Notes: a model not told the origin generated them from the letters alone. A DNA stretch of 64,000 nt from Candidatus Vallotiella adelgis (GCF_020541305.1 NZ_CP047396.1:868001-932000), one strand, 5' to 3'. Positions 40,685-52,368 are shown, counted from the stretch's first letter. A program made the numbers and translations.

Positions 40685-41320
40685 ATGTTTACAGGCATTA
40701 TCGCAGCGATCGGGCGCATTGAATCGGTCACTCCGCTAGGCGAGTCTAGCGAGAGTGGCGTGCATTTATCGATTGCCACCGGCGCGCTTGATCTATCCGA
40801 TATAGAATTAGGCGATAGTATCTCGGTGCAAGGCGTATGCTTGACAGTCGTCGATAAGACATCTCGACAGTTCGAGACCCATGTATCTCGAGAAACGCTA
40901 AACTGTACTGTTGGACTCGCACAGCTCGGCTGGGTAAACCTCGAAAAAGCGTTGTGTGCGAATCAGCGCTTGGGTGGACACTTAGTGAGCGGACATGTGG
41001 ATGGGCGCGGTGAAGTTATTCACTTCAATCCAGTAGGTGAATCATATCAATTGTGCATTGTCGTTTCGTCTTCGCTTGCGAAGTACTTCGCGTACAAGGG
41101 GTCTGTTACGATTAACGGTGTTAGCCTAACAGTTAATACTGTTCACGATCGAGATGATGCGTGTGAATTTTCGATCAACCTAATCCAACACACGATACAG
41201 ATGACTACGCTACGGCAACTGCGTATTGGAGAAGCAGTTAATCTCGAAGTGGATATGATTGCACGCTATGTGGGACGGATGCTCAGTGCATCTGAAAATA
41301 GTTGTAATTTATTAAGGTAG
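40685..41320 (+). CDS. ribE: riboflavin synthase alpha chain
   Basis: Joins two molecules of dimethylribityllumazine to make riboflavin. Its 211 residues form two lumazine-binding repeats: the first begins MFTGIIAAIGRIE with GVCLTVV, the second from about residue 98 with GHLVSGHVDG and GVSLTVN. AAGGGG lies ahead of the ATG. It forms an operon with ribD. The gene is called ribE or ribC depending on the species. Confidence 0.95.
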   Translation: MFTGIIAAIGRIESVTPLGESSESGVHLSIATGALDLSDIELGDSISVQGVCLTVVDKTSRQFETHVSRETLNCTVGLAQLGWVNLEKALCANQRLGGHLVSGHVDGRGEVIHFNPVGESYQLCIVVSSSLAKYFAYKGSVTINGVSLTVNTVHDRDDACEFSINLIQHTIQMTTLRQLRIGEAVNLEVDMIARYVGRMLSASENSCNLLR

Positions 41321-42433
41321 AGTAGCACTACTCCAGAATAATCTACTAGAATCGTGCTAAATATCAGATTTAGGCGGAAACCAAGCCTCGACAGCTACAT
41401 TATGCGATATCAGTAAATGTGCAATCAAAATCTCGGTTCTTTATACTTAGAACGACAGAAATACATCGTATGTCATGCCTCATACGAAGCCGACACCAGG
41501 CATCTTCAGAGGAAAGACATATAGCCCCCCAGTCGCTGCGACAATGCTATAAAATATAGATTAACAACGTATATGCCTATTACTCAATACTGATAATATT
41601 TTAAAAGTTAATACTAGTTGATAGGTTAACGAGCAGAGCTCGTTACTGACTCTAACCATATCTGGTGAGTAATTGCTCACGTGATATTTCCAACCTAGTC
41701 AAGCTAGAAAGAGTAGGTCTAGTTTCTTTTTTAAACCACAGAAAACTGACGTTTGTTAGAATTTCCCTGCACTTATAGTACAAGACAGTATTCTGATAGA
41801 GATAAATTTCTTTTTATGTCCTACGGAATTAGGTAGGAGCATTTGCTATTAGATTGAGCATCGAAATTATCTTTACACTCAACTGTATTTACGTAGACAT
41901 TAATGCACTGCGCCAACAGATTCTTTAGGTCAGTAGCTTGTCTCTCTCATTTTGAGGATGAAGCTTACTGATCTAGAATCTGGCTGTGTTCCTCTAGCAA
42001 GCTGTCTGAATTAATGAGCAAAGCCGCTGCCAAATGTGCGCTAGCGCAATACGTTAATATGGTTAACTGGCGACTTTATTAGGTTATGAGAGCATTGCTG
42101 GGTCGCCACACAACAATGCTGTCGAAAGATCTTTCATCGCGTGGGGCGCTACTCATCATAAAGAGTATGAACAGTTACTGGCGCATACAAATCATCTTCT
42201 TGTCGTTCTAACTTAGCACAATGCTAAGTGTGTACACTAACATTGTGAGTATCACGACGTCATCCGTAAATTGCGACAAATTTTTCCCCGATATGCAATA
42301 TGTATCCCCGGATGCCGAATAAAAGAATGAATTATCACAAAGTTTTGTGCCACCGATATTAATGTACGAACGATATAGAAATCGGCTCTTGACGTAGTGT
42401 GACGTAGAATAGCGGTTTTGCTATCGTTCCACC
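41321..42433. other. gene-free stretch between ribE and ribBA
   Basis: A 1.1-kb insertion of non-coding DNA in the riboflavin cluster. It holds small palindromes (7 bp at 41627-41645, 8 bp at 42211-42229) and nothing like the conserved FMN riboswitch. No gene remnant is recognised. Confidence 0.45.
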
Positions 42434-43576
42434 ATGACACTCGCTTCCACGCAAGAGATTATTGCCGAACTCAAGGCCGGCCGCACGATCATCATCGTCG
42501 ATGAAGAAGATCGCGAGAACGAGGGAGATTTGATGCTGGCTGCTGATTTTGTCACGCCGGAAGCGATTAACTTCATGGCCCGCTATGGCCGTGGGCTTAT
42601 CTGCCTGACGTTAACGCAGGAGCACTGCCGCACATTGAATTTGCCCCTGATGACGCATCGTAATGGCACGCAATATGGCACAGCGTTCACGGTCAGCATT
42701 GAGGCTGCTCAAGGCGTGACCACCGGCATCTCCGCTGCCGATCGTGCACGCACGATTCAGGTGACCGTCGCACGCGGAGCGCGTGCTGAGGATATTGTGC
42801 AACCCGGACATGTTTTTCCAATCATGGCACAGCCTGGTGGTGTTCTGGTGCGCGCTGGCCATACTGAGGCCGGTTGCGATCTAACGGCGCTAGGTGGGCT
42901 CACACCGGCATCGGTAATCTGCGAGATAATTAAGGATGATGGAACAATGGCCCGATGGCCCGACCTCATCAAGTTTGCTGCACAGCACGGGTTAAGGGTT
43001 GGTACCATTACGGATCTAATCCAATACCGTAGTCGCACCGAATCGATCATCAAGCGTGTAGCACAGCGTACAATACATACCGCGTACGGACCATTTAATG
43101 CGGTGTTATTTCATGATAAGCTGAGCAATGCTCCGCATTTGGCGTTGGTGCGCGGTCAACCATCGCCTGAAGTCGAAACGCCGGTAAGAGTACATGAGTC
43201 GCTGTCAGTTCTAGATTTACTCGAAACAAATATCAGCACACACTCCTGGACATTAGATGCGGCGCTACGCGAGATTGCCCAGCGAGAAACTGGCGTTGTT
43301 GTTTTGTTAAACGTGCACACATCCGGCGAGCGGCTGCTGGATGTATTCAAGGAATTCAAACGACAAGACGAAGCAGATGAACTTAAGCGCCGTCCGGTTG
43401 ACTTCAAGTCGTATGGCGTTGGCGCACAAATCTTACATGAGTTGCATATTGGAAAAATGCGGGTTTTGTCAAATCCTCGTAAGATAGGCAGTATTTCAGG
43501 CTACGGCCTTGAGGTAACTGGTTTCGAGCCTATGCCAGCAGCTGAACACAGATTCGCGAGCAGAAGACTTCGTTGA
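42434..43576 (+). CDS. ribBA: 3,4-dihydroxy-2-butanone 4-phosphate synthase with inactive GTP cyclohydrolase II domain
   Basis: The N-terminal domain (residues 1-205) makes the four-carbon precursor of riboflavin from ribulose-5-phosphate. Its acidic motif [10 protein letters not shown] and [11 protein letters not shown] are intact. The C-terminal domain (about 210-375) is shaped like GTP cyclohydrolase II but lacks the three zinc-binding cysteines: the place that should read like VHSECLTGD reads VHESLSVLD. This degenerate form is known in many proteobacteria as RibBX, so the cell needs a separate GTP cyclohydrolase II gene elsewhere. The product is 380 residues, from ATG at 42434 with no obvious ribosome site. 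Confidence 0.93.
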   Translation: MTLASTQEIIAELKAGRTIIIVDEEDRENEGDLMLAADFVTPEAINFMARYGRGLICLTLTQEHCRTLNLPLMTHRNGTQYGTAFTVSIEAAQGVTTGISAADRARTIQVTVARGARAEDIVQPGHVFPIMAQPGGVLVRAGHTEAGCDLTALGGLTPASVICEIIKDDGTMARWPDLIKFAAQHGLRVGTITDLIQYRSRTESIIKRVAQRTIHTAYGPFNAVLFHDKLSNAPHLALVRGQPSPEVETPVRVHESLSVLDLLETNISTHSWTLDAALREIAQRETGVVVLLNVHTSGERLLDVFKEFKRQDEADELKRRPVDFKSYGVGAQILHELHIGKMRVLSNPRKIGSISGYGLEVTGFEPMPAAEHRFASRRLR

Positions 43577-43664
43577 CACGAATAAATCAGCACACAAGTA
43601 TCTCTTATTCTAAACATACACTAGCGGCTGATATTTACTTAGCCCGACATATAATGGAATATTT

Positions 43665-44177
43665 ATGGAAATCGGACAATCTCAACCAGATTACAATGGT
43701 GACGGACTACGGATCGGTATCGTTCAATCCCGCTTTAACGAGTCAGTCTGCAACGGATTAGTCGATGCGTGCATTGAGGAGCTTGAGAGTCTTGGTGTAG
43801 CAGGTAAAGACGTTCTACTCATTACAGTTCCTGGCGCACTTGAGATACCACTCGCGCTGCACAAGCTTGCTGAAAGTAGTCAGTTCGATGCGCTGATCGC
43901 ACTCGGCGCAGTGATTCGAGGCGAGACACATCACTTCGAACTCGTGTCTAACGCAAGCAGCACGGGTATTAGCCGGATTGCACTAGACCACGGCGTGCCA
44001 ATCGCCAACGCTGTATTAAGTACAGAGAATGATGAACAGGCACTTGAGCGGATGACCGAGAAAGGCCGCGATGCCGCGCGCGTCGCGGTAGAAATGGCAA
44101 ATTTATTACCTTCACTCGCTCAACTCAATCCTGATAACGATCAGGAAGCCAAGGCAGCAGACAAGGATCTGGCATGA
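43665..44177 (+). CDS. ribH: 6,7-dimethyl-8-ribityllumazine synthase
   Basis: Condenses the pyrimidine and four-carbon precursors to lumazine, in an icosahedral or pentameric shell. It is 170 residues. The motifs [38 protein letters not shown] (catalytic His) and [12 protein letters not shown] are complete. ATG at 43665. Its stop overlaps the start of nusB by four bases (ATGA), so the two are translated together. Confidence 0.96.
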   Translation: MEIGQSQPDYNGDGLRIGIVQSRFNESVCNGLVDACIEELESLGVAGKDVLLITVPGALEIPLALHKLAESSQFDALIALGAVIRGETHHFELVSNASSTGISRIALDHGVPIANAVLSTENDEQALERMTEKGRDAARVAVEMANLLPSLAQLNPDNDQEAKAADKDLA

Positions 44178-44644
44178 CAATAAGAAGTGCTCGTCACCGC
44201 TCGCGCGAATTAGCTACGCAGGGTTTATATCAGTGGATGCTGTCAGGTGCAGCAGTGAGCGAGATCGATGCAGCTATGCGCAACCAACCTAGTTTTAATA
44301 GGGCGGACTGCGAACATTTTACAGATCTACTGCATGGTGTCATTCAACAAGCATCAACACTGACTGCAGCGTTGATACAGTTCCTAGATCGCCCCTTTAA
44401 TCAGTTATCGCCAGTCGAGGGGGTAGTGATACTAATCGCGGCATATGAATTACAAAATCATCCGGAAATTCCATACCGAGTGGTAATAAACGAAGCTGTA
44501 GAGCTAGCTAAAACATTTGGTGGCACTGATGGACACAAGTATGTAAATGGTGTTCTCGACAGGCTTTCGGTAACAATGCGCACCGAAGAAGTAAGGGCGC
44601 GAGATAAAACGTGCGCGGCCGCCGCCGCTAAGAATTCTCAATAA
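44174..44644 (+). CDS. nusB: transcription antitermination factor NusB
   Basis: Binds the boxA of rRNA transcripts with NusE to prevent early termination. It is 156 residues, all helical, with [17 protein letters not shown] at the start and [24 protein letters not shown] near the end, as in the family. It overlaps ribH by four bases. The last 20 residues are Ala-rich and not conserved. Confidence 0.95.
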   Translation: MTIRSARHRSRELATQGLYQWMLSGAAVSEIDAAMRNQPSFNRADCEHFTDLLHGVIQQASTLTAALIQFLDRPFNQLSPVEGVVILIAAYELQNHPEIPYRVVINEAVELAKTFGGTDGHKYVNGVLDRLSVTMRTEEVRARDKTCAAAAAKNSQ

Positions 44645-45459
44645 TCGATATTGACTCAATGCCGAACCCGCTATATACCCGCTCTCACTCGCTTTACGTA
44701 CATATAGAGGATGGGCTGATAATGTGATTTATTTGGCTTAAGTATTAGCAAGTCCGATTATATTAACTCCTGTGACTGCTAGCCACATCTGCCGTCTCGG
44801 CATCATTTTTCAATCATATCATCTTCATCCGCCAGCTACCAAACCGGTACAAGCATAAAAATTTTTTAGCGACAAGGCTGGAGTCTGTGGTCTTGCCTGG
44901 TAGATATCTTGACGATCGGATACAACAGGGCATCTTATTTATCGATACTAATCGAATGTACTAGAATGTACTGCAGAGATATCACCCACATCAGATTATT
45001 AGCGCCGATTCTATAATTAATACCGATGCTATGCGATCTCAAAATATCTTAAATATAGATTAAGTCTTAATTTAATCGCCGTGATTACTAGAAACAGTAT
45101 CGAGTAACTCTTAATCGCGCAATCGGCATTAAACACTGTCTGTTTTTATAACTTAGCGTATACCTCTATATAACGTGAATGATATTAATCAAGCTGCATG
45201 CGCTTCCATTATCAGCCGGTATCATGCGACCCGTCAAACAAAGTTACAAGTCACAGGATTGCAGTTACTAATAGGGATATGTTTTAGTAAGGTTATATAG
45301 ATCCGAATACTCACGGCCAAAAAAGCAACACTTGAGTTATAAGAAATAATAAATAAATGAGAGAAAAGTATGCGGAACGCCTCTGAGGCGCGCGGGACCC
45401 ATCTAAAGCAATGCGTCATGCAGCTCTAGCCTAAGCTGGAATATATTCCTTTTTCCGGA
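44645..45459. other. gene-free stretch between nusB and the ubiD wreck
   Basis: Stops in all frames. A short tandem repeat of GAATGTACT is near 44955. The right end may contain the lost N-terminus of ubiD, too decayed to see. Nothing else is recognised. Confidence 0.4.
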
Positions 45460-46810
45460 ATAACTGGCAATATCTATAAAAATCCAGCAAGGTATGCGAT
45501 GCTCGTGCTTAGCAACCTATTTAGTACAATACGTCACATCGCGCTTGGTATAGGTATCGATGCCGATAACAAACTTTAACATCGCTACGCGACATCGGTC
45601 ATTTATTGACCTCTCTGAAGAAGACTAAGTTACCGAAAGGCTTTAAGGTTGAAAAACAAGATTTTTTCTGCTGAGGGCCGGTCATATAGGACATATTACC
45701 CCGCACGGTCAGCGCATCACCTTACTAAGAAATCGTGACTGAAGATAGTAATATCGACCTGGCACAGCTTCCCATACAAACTTGCTGGTCGAACGACGTA
45801 GCGCCGCTAATTACACCTGAGGTCTCATACCGTCACGCAGGGGCTGCACAAGCCACGTCAAAACTTGGGCATCTATCGGCAACAAGTAATTAGACGGAAC
45901 AAACTAATTATGCGCTGGCTCACCTATCGCGGCGGTGCATTAGATTGTCGCGAATTTGCACTAACTCATCCTATCTAGCCTTATCTAGTTTCTGTCGCGC
46001 TCGGTGCCGATCCAGCGACAATTGACAATTCTCAGAGTGCTATCACGCCAGTGCCTAATTTGATGCGCGGTAGCAAAACCGAGTGAACTAATTGCTGGAC
46101 GCCCGCCCGGGCTAGCACATTTACAAGTGCCAGCTCGGACTAAAATTATCTTAGAAAGATTCGTCTATCTAGATTCTAGATATCAGCGCAGCGCAAGAGA
46201 TTTCGACACAACTAGGATCTATATCACAACGTACCCATGTAATCGGACTAACTAACTAACTACTACGAACATGCCTTGGAGGGTTTCTATGGGGATTAGA
46301 CCAGTTATTGCTACGAATAGAAATGGTTTCTAGATTTACTATTGAGCTCATTACAATCCAGTCATTCCCAATTTTCGATTTACCACGCGACATATGCAGG
46401 TAAACCGCCAGATGAATCGGCTATCCTTGGCATTAGCAGTGCGCTAAGCAAGATATTCGTACCTCTGTTGCTAAAACAGTTTCTCGAGCTCACCAATTGC
46501 TATCTTCTTTCTGAAGGAAGCAGTTACCGTATGGCCGTCATACAGATAAAGAACGGCTATGTTAGCCGCGCTAAATGCGTAATGTTCGGTACCTGGAGTG
46601 TTTACGGCAGTATACGTATACGAAGTTCATTAGGTAGACGATGATGTAAATATGCGCAACTGGAAAGATGTGATTTGGGCTCTAACCACACAATTAGATC
46701 CAAAGCGCGACATGGTATTAGTCAACAACACACCAATTGACTATCTTAACTTGGCATCACTGGTGTTTAGACTTAACTCTAAGATGGGCATCGACGTAAC
46801 CAATAAGTAG
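45460..46810 (+). pseudogene. ubiD: broken ubiD (polyprenyl-4-hydroxybenzoate decarboxylase)
   Basis: The remains of the prenyl-FMN decarboxylase of ubiquinone synthesis are strung across three frames of the plus strand. They read, in order: MLVLSNLFSTIRHIALG near 45500; [11 protein letters not shown] and DVAPLITP near 45755-45820; [13 protein letters not shown] and [12 protein letters not shown] near 45865-45945; LAHLQVPARTKII near 46110; [11 protein letters not shown] and [17 protein letters not shown] near 46400-46570; and [20 protein letters not shown] to GIDVTNK, ending at a stop near 46808. Many stops and shifts separate them and the N-terminus is gone. Length and order fit a once complete gene of about 500 residues. 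Confidence 0.9.
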
Positions 46811-47094
46811 CCTAGTGTAACCTCTCGAATAGGGGTCGGCCGCTCATAATGAGCGAGTCTGTTAAACATCGAGTCGACGTACTATGAACGGAGATTGGCC
46901 TAGGGTAGCGCTGTTTTTATTACTATAATTACAAAGATCTGCTGCTCGCTTCAAGTGCAGATTGGATCAATCTTTTTTATTATCCTACTAAATTATTATC
47001 CTACTAAAAACTATATGGTTTATAAGAGATCATATGCTGCGTAGTCACAATTTCCCTACAACTCGTCGGTTGTACCACTTAAAGAGAAAATAAG

Positions 47095-47658
47095 ATGTTC
47101 GACGATATTATCCATTTTTTACTCAATATAATTTTTACAGTATTTGGTTCTGCGCTGCTACTGCGGACGTGGCTCACTGTAATTCAACTTACGCCGTACA
47201 ACCCGTTATCACAGGCTATCTTCCGAGCAACTAATTGGTTAGTGACGCCGTTGCACCGAATCATTCCAGCTGCCCGTGGCATTGACTGGATAAGTCTATT
47301 TGCCGCCTGGCTTGCTGCAATTATATTCATAAGCCTGATGGTAGCTATCTCTGGCGGTAACCCAGCCTTACTGTTTCCTGCTGGATTTATTATCGCGCTG
47401 TTAACAACAGTCAAGTGGGCGTTAAATCTAACGATCTGGCTGACGTTAATCTTAGCACTGCTTGCGGTGGTTAACCCACGATCCCCAGCGATAGCAATCT
47501 TGCTGCAATTAACTGCACCACTTCTAAATCCACTGCGCCGTGCGATACCAACTCTCAGCGAAATCGACCTCTCGCCGTTAGTTCTGCTTATAATTGTTGA
47601 GTTATTATTAATGCTTATTACACGAATTACCGTATCAATAACAATGTTTAAGATCTAA
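47095..47658 (+). CDS. YggT family membrane protein
   Basis: 187 residues, almost all hydrophobic, with two copies of the YggT unit. Each has a pair of membrane helices around a polar turn with the Asn-Pro and Pro-Leu-hydrophobic-Arg pattern (TPYNPLSQAI with PLHRIIPA, and LNPLRRAIPTL). YggT proteins sit in the inner membrane and are tied to osmotic or ion balance and to the cell-division neighbourhood in other bacteria. The precise role is unknown. ATG at 47095, with a purine-rich AAGAGAAAAUAAG ahead. Confidence 0.85.
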   Translation: MFDDIIHFLLNIIFTVFGSALLLRTWLTVIQLTPYNPLSQAIFRATNWLVTPLHRIIPAARGIDWISLFAAWLAAIIFISLMVAISGGNPALLFPAGFIIALLTTVKWALNLTIWLTLILALLAVVNPRSPAIAILLQLTAPLLNPLRRAIPTLSEIDLSPLVLLIIVELLLMLITRITVSITMFKI

Positions 47659-48643
47659 GCTCGGGAGAGGGATAGCTACGCTATTGGTTCTCGCGTAGAA
47701 CTAGACTACGGGACGGATTCCGTTGAATTTCGTATGACATTTTTTGTTGAAATTAAACTCAGCACACTGGTTGTTAACCAGATTAAATGGCTCTACTACA
47801 GTCAAGAAAAAGTATGGTTTCCTAAAGCCCTCACAAGTATCATCATCTCCCTTAAACGAGTGTGATTATGCAAGACCTAATTCAGCCCTCTATCATGTCG
47901 GATTGATCTGATAAGTCATCGTCCTCCTCATATTAATTTCTCCCTAAATATGCACTTACTGCAACCTAAATCGCGCACTGCTTTTTCTGCCTAGCGATTT
48001 TTCTTACTAGTTACGCAGTAGACTAATCGAAATCTTATCTTTCGAATTTCTGTTGAAAATAACGCTAGTCTGAATAAATTTCTCTAAATTATAAAGATAA
48101 AATCTGGCCATGATATAGAATCACTTCAAAAAAATTTGTGCACAACGAATACAGCTAGTCGTTATAAACTGAATAAAAATTTTTAAAAAATAGATTTTTT
48201 AGATATGAATCTGAATCTATTCTTCAAGAATCTTGTCTCCTACTTAATATCTAAAACACGCTGATTTCTTATCTCTTAAATGGATATATAATATTTTGAC
48301 GAAGCCGCTTCCGAAATCCTTTTTTATTGCAGTATTAGATCTTTTGTCTAACCCAAGGTAGCCATTGGGTAAAAATGGAGGCTGGTGGGAAAATAAGAAA
48401 TAGTATTGCGTTGTACTTAACTGGCATAAGCTCAGTGCTCTACTAGCACGCATTGCTGTTAAAAAGCAATAAAAATATCTATCTGCTAGACGAGATACTC
48501 GAACCAAGATATATTAATTTTAATTATCTTAATTGGTTAAAAACTGTGTAATATTTATTCATCAAACAAAAACATTTTCCTTCTTATCCGAATTCCAACT
48601 CCATGTACCGGCCAAGAAGAATAGAATGCGAGGAAGTTGAGAG
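47659..48643. other. AT-rich gene-free stretch between yggT and trmB
   Basis: About 1 kb, most AT-rich from 48000 to 48600. No coding remains, RNA gene or repeat is recognised. The trmB promoter must be in the right part. Confidence 0.45.
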
Positions 48644-49426
48644 ATGACTCATAGAGTTTTAAATTATCCCGACGATAATACTCCGAACGCCCAAAAAAGA
48701 AGATGCGGCGTCGGGCGTGCTACTAATGTAATCTTGACTCTACAGCATATCCCGAGCTTCGTAACTCGAGCAAGGCGTTTATCTACAGCCCAGAAACAAG
48801 CGTTAGACGAACTAAGTCCTCAATTCAAACTGCCTTATACCGGCGTCCCGATCGACTGGGAGGCAATCTTTAGGCGCAATGCGCCTCGCCTGCTTGAAAT
48901 TGGCTTTGGTATGGGAGCGACAACTGCTGATATTGCCGAACAGCGCCCAATGGAAGATTTTCTCGGCATCGAGGTTTACGAGCCGGGTGTAGGAGCGCTA
49001 TTAAGATCTATTCGGGAAAGACGATTAAGTAATATCCGTATTATTCAGCACGACGCTGTCGAGGTAATCAAGTATATGCTCGATAAAGATACCGTGGATG
49101 GTGTACACGTCTTTTTTCCTGACCCATGGCCTAAGAAACGGCACCATAAGCGCCGACTAATTCAGCCGTTATTCATCAAACTGCTCGCGTCGCGACTCCG
49201 TGCTGGCGGATATTTGCATCTGGCAACAGACTGGCAAAACTACGCGGAGCAGATGCTGAACGTACTACTTGCAGAGCCAGAACTCGTTAATCAAACAGAC
49301 GAGATAAGTGGTTATATGCTACGTCCTAATTGCCGTCCGGTGACAAAATTCGAACAACGTGGACTAGAGCTTGGTCACAGCGTATGGGATCTTGTATTCA
49401 CGAGGCGAATTAAAAATAGTGGTTAG
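48644..49426 (+). CDS. trmB: tRNA (guanine-N7)-methyltransferase
   Basis: Methylates guanine 46 in the variable loop of tRNAs with S-adenosylmethionine. It is 260 residues. The cofactor loop is [10 protein letters not shown] near residue 86. The target-binding motifs [15 protein letters not shown] and [12 protein letters not shown] are complete. The first 50 residues are an unconserved extension. ATG at 48644 has a clear GAGGAA ahead. It stands alone. Confidence 0.95.
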   Translation: MTHRVLNYPDDNTPNAQKRRCGVGRATNVILTLQHIPSFVTRARRLSTAQKQALDELSPQFKLPYTGVPIDWEAIFRRNAPRLLEIGFGMGATTADIAEQRPMEDFLGIEVYEPGVGALLRSIRERRLSNIRIIQHDAVEVIKYMLDKDTVDGVHVFFPDPWPKKRHHKRRLIQPLFIKLLASRLRAGGYLHLATDWQNYAEQMLNVLLAEPELVNQTDEISGYMLRPNCRPVTKFEQRGLELGHSVWDLVFTRRIKNSG

Positions 49427-50149
49427 TATCTAAACATATCTCTCACCGGATAGCGAAAAACTAGCATTAAGTAGTCTATAGCTAATCTGCTACGATCAAA
49501 AATGCAGATATATCCCTACAAATTCAGTAACGGATGTAATCTAGCTAAATATCTAGAACCATATCTGTATTCAAAGAATTGCACACTCTAAACCTGCTAG
49601 AAGAAAACGTTCACGGATTACAAGCTAAATAATCCGTTTATATGCTACAACAGCAGAGTCATAGTCATTCTTAGGTTATCTAAAGATAGTTTTTAGACGA
49701 AAAATTTGTTTTAACGGTATTCTTTTATATAAAGAAAAAGTTTAATCACTTTTTATATTAATGTTGTGCATGATACCGCTATCAGTTCGATCTGACCTCG
49801 AACTACCTTCTATTTTTACGGCACAGGTCTATTCTTTTGCCTCCAGTTAATTTAGTACCGCGGTTATAAAAATTTTCTTGGTAGAGATGATAGCGAAAAT
49901 CGCCTACGGATTAATATCTAATGGGCAGAATCTGTAAACAGTGCGTTGATATCACATAATATACGTATTTTTAATACTAACCTATTTTTCTAGACTGAAG
50001 ATGTTTAGTGCATGCTCTATTGTCTTGCTAATACATAAGAAATATCTTCCTTAGCACGATAGCGTATAAGTTTCAGAAAATGCGAGGCGACCGATTTTTA
50101 ATAATCAATCTAAAGACGTAAGGCAATTCAGCGCAGGAAATATATTTCT
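49427..50149. other. gene-free stretch between trmB and waaA
   Basis: Flanking genes point towards each other. An 8-bp hairpin ACGGATTA/TAATCCGT (49613-49637) with TTTATA after it is the best candidate for a trmB terminator, though weak. Nothing else is seen. Confidence 0.4.
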
Positions 50150-51487
50150 TTAAGAAGAATCGCTTATTCGCTGCCGTGGGGCGGGTAGCAGCGCCTCCAA
50201 CTCATCGAGCGTGCGACGGGTTGCACCACGGTGGCGCGCCGCAAAGGCAGCCCCGGCAGCGCCCATCGTCACACGATACACTCGATTGGTGAGTACCGTG
50301 TGCACAGCCTGCGCTAACGTAGCTGGATCTCGCACACGTAGCGCAGCGCCGGCCGTGATCGCGTCAAAGCACACCTGCTCAAAATTAAACGTATGTGGTC
50401 CGATTACAACTGGAACGCCGATAGCACATGCCTCAATTAGATTTTGACCACCGATCGGTAGCAAGCTTCCGCCGATGAAGGCTACATCTGCCGCGACATA
50501 GTAGGCGCTCATTTCACCCATTGAATCGCCGAGTAGTACTTGCACATCGTCTGGCAGCGGATCGATAGCGACTGGCCTGGATGCGCTCGCCTGCATCGAT
50601 GTTTTAGGCCACTGTGAGCGGCGTGCTAGCTTAAGTCCAGTGCACTTAACCAGCTCTGCAACCGCATCAAAACGCTGGGGATGTCGAGGCACGAGCACTA
50701 ACAGTGCATCAGCAATATGGAGCTGGCGGTATGCGTCTAACACCAGCGCTTCTTCGCCCTCGTGCGTACTACCTGCTACCCATACGGGACGCTGACCAAT
50801 TGCCGCGTGCCAGGCGCGGCCTTGATCGCTCAACTCAGCCGCTCTAACAATATCGAACTTCAGATTTCCGAGTACCACCACGTCATGCGCGCCGAGCGCA
50901 CTTAGACGCTGCGCGTCAGCCGCACTCTGCGCCAGAACACGCGAAAAACCACCGAATACATGGCGCACCACCGAGCTAAAGCGCGCTGCGCGCTGATATG
51001 AGCGCTCCGACATTCGTGCATTTGTTAGCACTAGCGGAATACCCGCGTAGCGACATTCATCGATCAGCGTTGGCCAGACTTCAGTTTCCAGTACGATGCC
51101 TAGGGTTGGACGCCATGCGCGAAGAAATCGCCGCACTGGGCCACACATATCATATGGTAAATAACAGCGCAACACACGCGCGCCGAATAGTTTTTCGCTC
51201 ATCATCCGACCAGCCAGCGTCATATGCGTGATTAGTATCTGCGCGTCTGGATGTTCCTCGAGCATTGCTAGAATCAGTGGCTCAGCAGCACGCGTCTCGC
51301 CAAGGGAAACCGCATGAATCCAAATCAGCGGAGCTTTGTTCCGCGCTGCATAGCTCGCTGTATAGCCAAATCGTTCAACGATGTGCTCGATATAGCCGCG
51401 TTCATGCCGTGATCGAACTAACAGACGTGCCACAGCCAGCGGCGCTGCAATATACCAGAGTGTGCGATATAAAATCCTTAACATCAA
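50150..51487 (-). CDS. waaA: Kdo transferase (3-deoxy-D-manno-octulosonate transferase)
   Basis: Adds the first Kdo sugar or sugars to lipid A on the inner face of the inner membrane. It is 445 residues. An N-terminal membrane anchor (about residues 1-25) is followed by a GT-B fold. The catalytic Glu lies in AVSLGETRAAEP, with further family motifs VLETEVWPTL, LTNARMSERS, LGNLKFD, LVPRHPQRFD and GQNLIEACAIGVPV. The start could be either of two adjacent ATGs (51487 or 51484). A 12-base palindrome lies just ahead of it. waaC follows in the same direction upstream, separated by 0.9 kb. Confidence 0.96.
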   Translation of the reverse strand: MMLRILYRTLWYIAAPLAVARLLVRSRHERGYIEHIVERFGYTASYAARNKAPLIWIHAVSLGETRAAEPLILAMLEEHPDAQILITHMTLAGRMMSEKLFGARVLRCYLPYDMCGPVRRFLRAWRPTLGIVLETEVWPTLIDECRYAGIPLVLTNARMSERSYQRAARFSSVVRHVFGGFSRVLAQSAADAQRLSALGAHDVVVLGNLKFDIVRAAELSDQGRAWHAAIGQRPVWVAGSTHEGEEALVLDAYRQLHIADALLVLVPRHPQRFDAVAELVKCTGLKLARRSQWPKTSMQASASRPVAIDPLPDDVQVLLGDSMGEMSAYYVAADVAFIGGSLLPIGGQNLIEACAIGVPVVIGPHTFNFEQVCFDAITAGAALRVRDPATLAQAVHTVLTNRVYRVTMGAAGAAFAARHRGATRRTLDELEALLPAPRQRISDSS

Positions 51488-52368
51488 TTGTTAGCTAACA
51501 GGTTAGTTGATTGGGTAACCAACAGGATGTGCTAAGACACCTTGGGGTACACTGTGGATTTTCTATTAAGCAAATAGGCACAACACGGTCTGCTCAAATA
51601 TGAATTGGCTAGAAATCACAGCACGCGAAGTCTAGCTTGAACAGCATACCCAGACGCTACCCAGTAAAAATAGCATTATTTGCTGTAATGCGTTGTGCAG
51701 GTCATCTAGGTCTACTTTAATCGCTCCGTACAGATGTAACATCAGATGGTCGTATTCGCTGCACTGCGCTTGAGTCACGTTTAGCGTTTTCAGAAGACAT
51801 ATAAAGTGTCTGGATATAAGGCAAGAGAACCGGTGTGCAACCTCCTGAAAAAGCTCGTTCATCCTTACTGTACAGGTTAAATATTGTGAATATGCATAGA
51901 ATTCGCTCATCATAATTTGCTCGAAAGGGCAGCACATCTACATGCAACCGACTAGCGTATTTATGCCATAATAGCTTATACGTTTCGGCACAATGCAAGC
52001 ACATCCTGGTAGGCGCGATGCAGAGCTTATTCTTATATATTAGGAACCATCCTTTAACTAATTCACGTGTATAGAGTTGATAATGCGCCGTCAACGAATG
52101 TATAGCTAACAACTCTGCATAGAGGCATCGCTTAAGAGGCCATATAACCCCTGCTATCCCGCTTCCAGCTGCATTCTTTTGGTTAGATTAGCGATCACTA
52201 AATCTAAAGGGACTTATTCGCTTTTTACTAAACAAGAAAAGAGTAGAAAATATAACATGAGCCGAACGCTGCTCCGGATAACAGTATCTCGCGCGGTATA
52301 GAGAATATTATCTGTGCTAATCAGCAATTTAAGCCGTGGTAATTTGTGATTTGCTCATGCAAAAATCG
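51488..52368. other. gene-free or decayed stretch between waaC and waaA
   Basis: The right two-thirds contain, on the minus strand, an open frame without ATG (roughly 51717-52190, about 158 codons) with some protein-like text and several Cys. It could be the remains of a small gene or chance, and I do not call it. The 12-base palindrome TGTTAGCTAACA (51489-51500) abuts waaA. No other structure is recognised. Confidence 0.35.

Noticed and set aside
39519-42434. FMN riboswitch for the riboflavin genes
   Set aside because: I looked for the conserved RFN segments upstream of ribD and ribBA by eye and found none.
51717-52190. Open frame of about 158 codons on the minus strand between waaC and waaA
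   Set aside because: No ATG start, no ribosome site and no recognisable family. An open stretch of this length is expected about once by chance in this much non-coding DNA.
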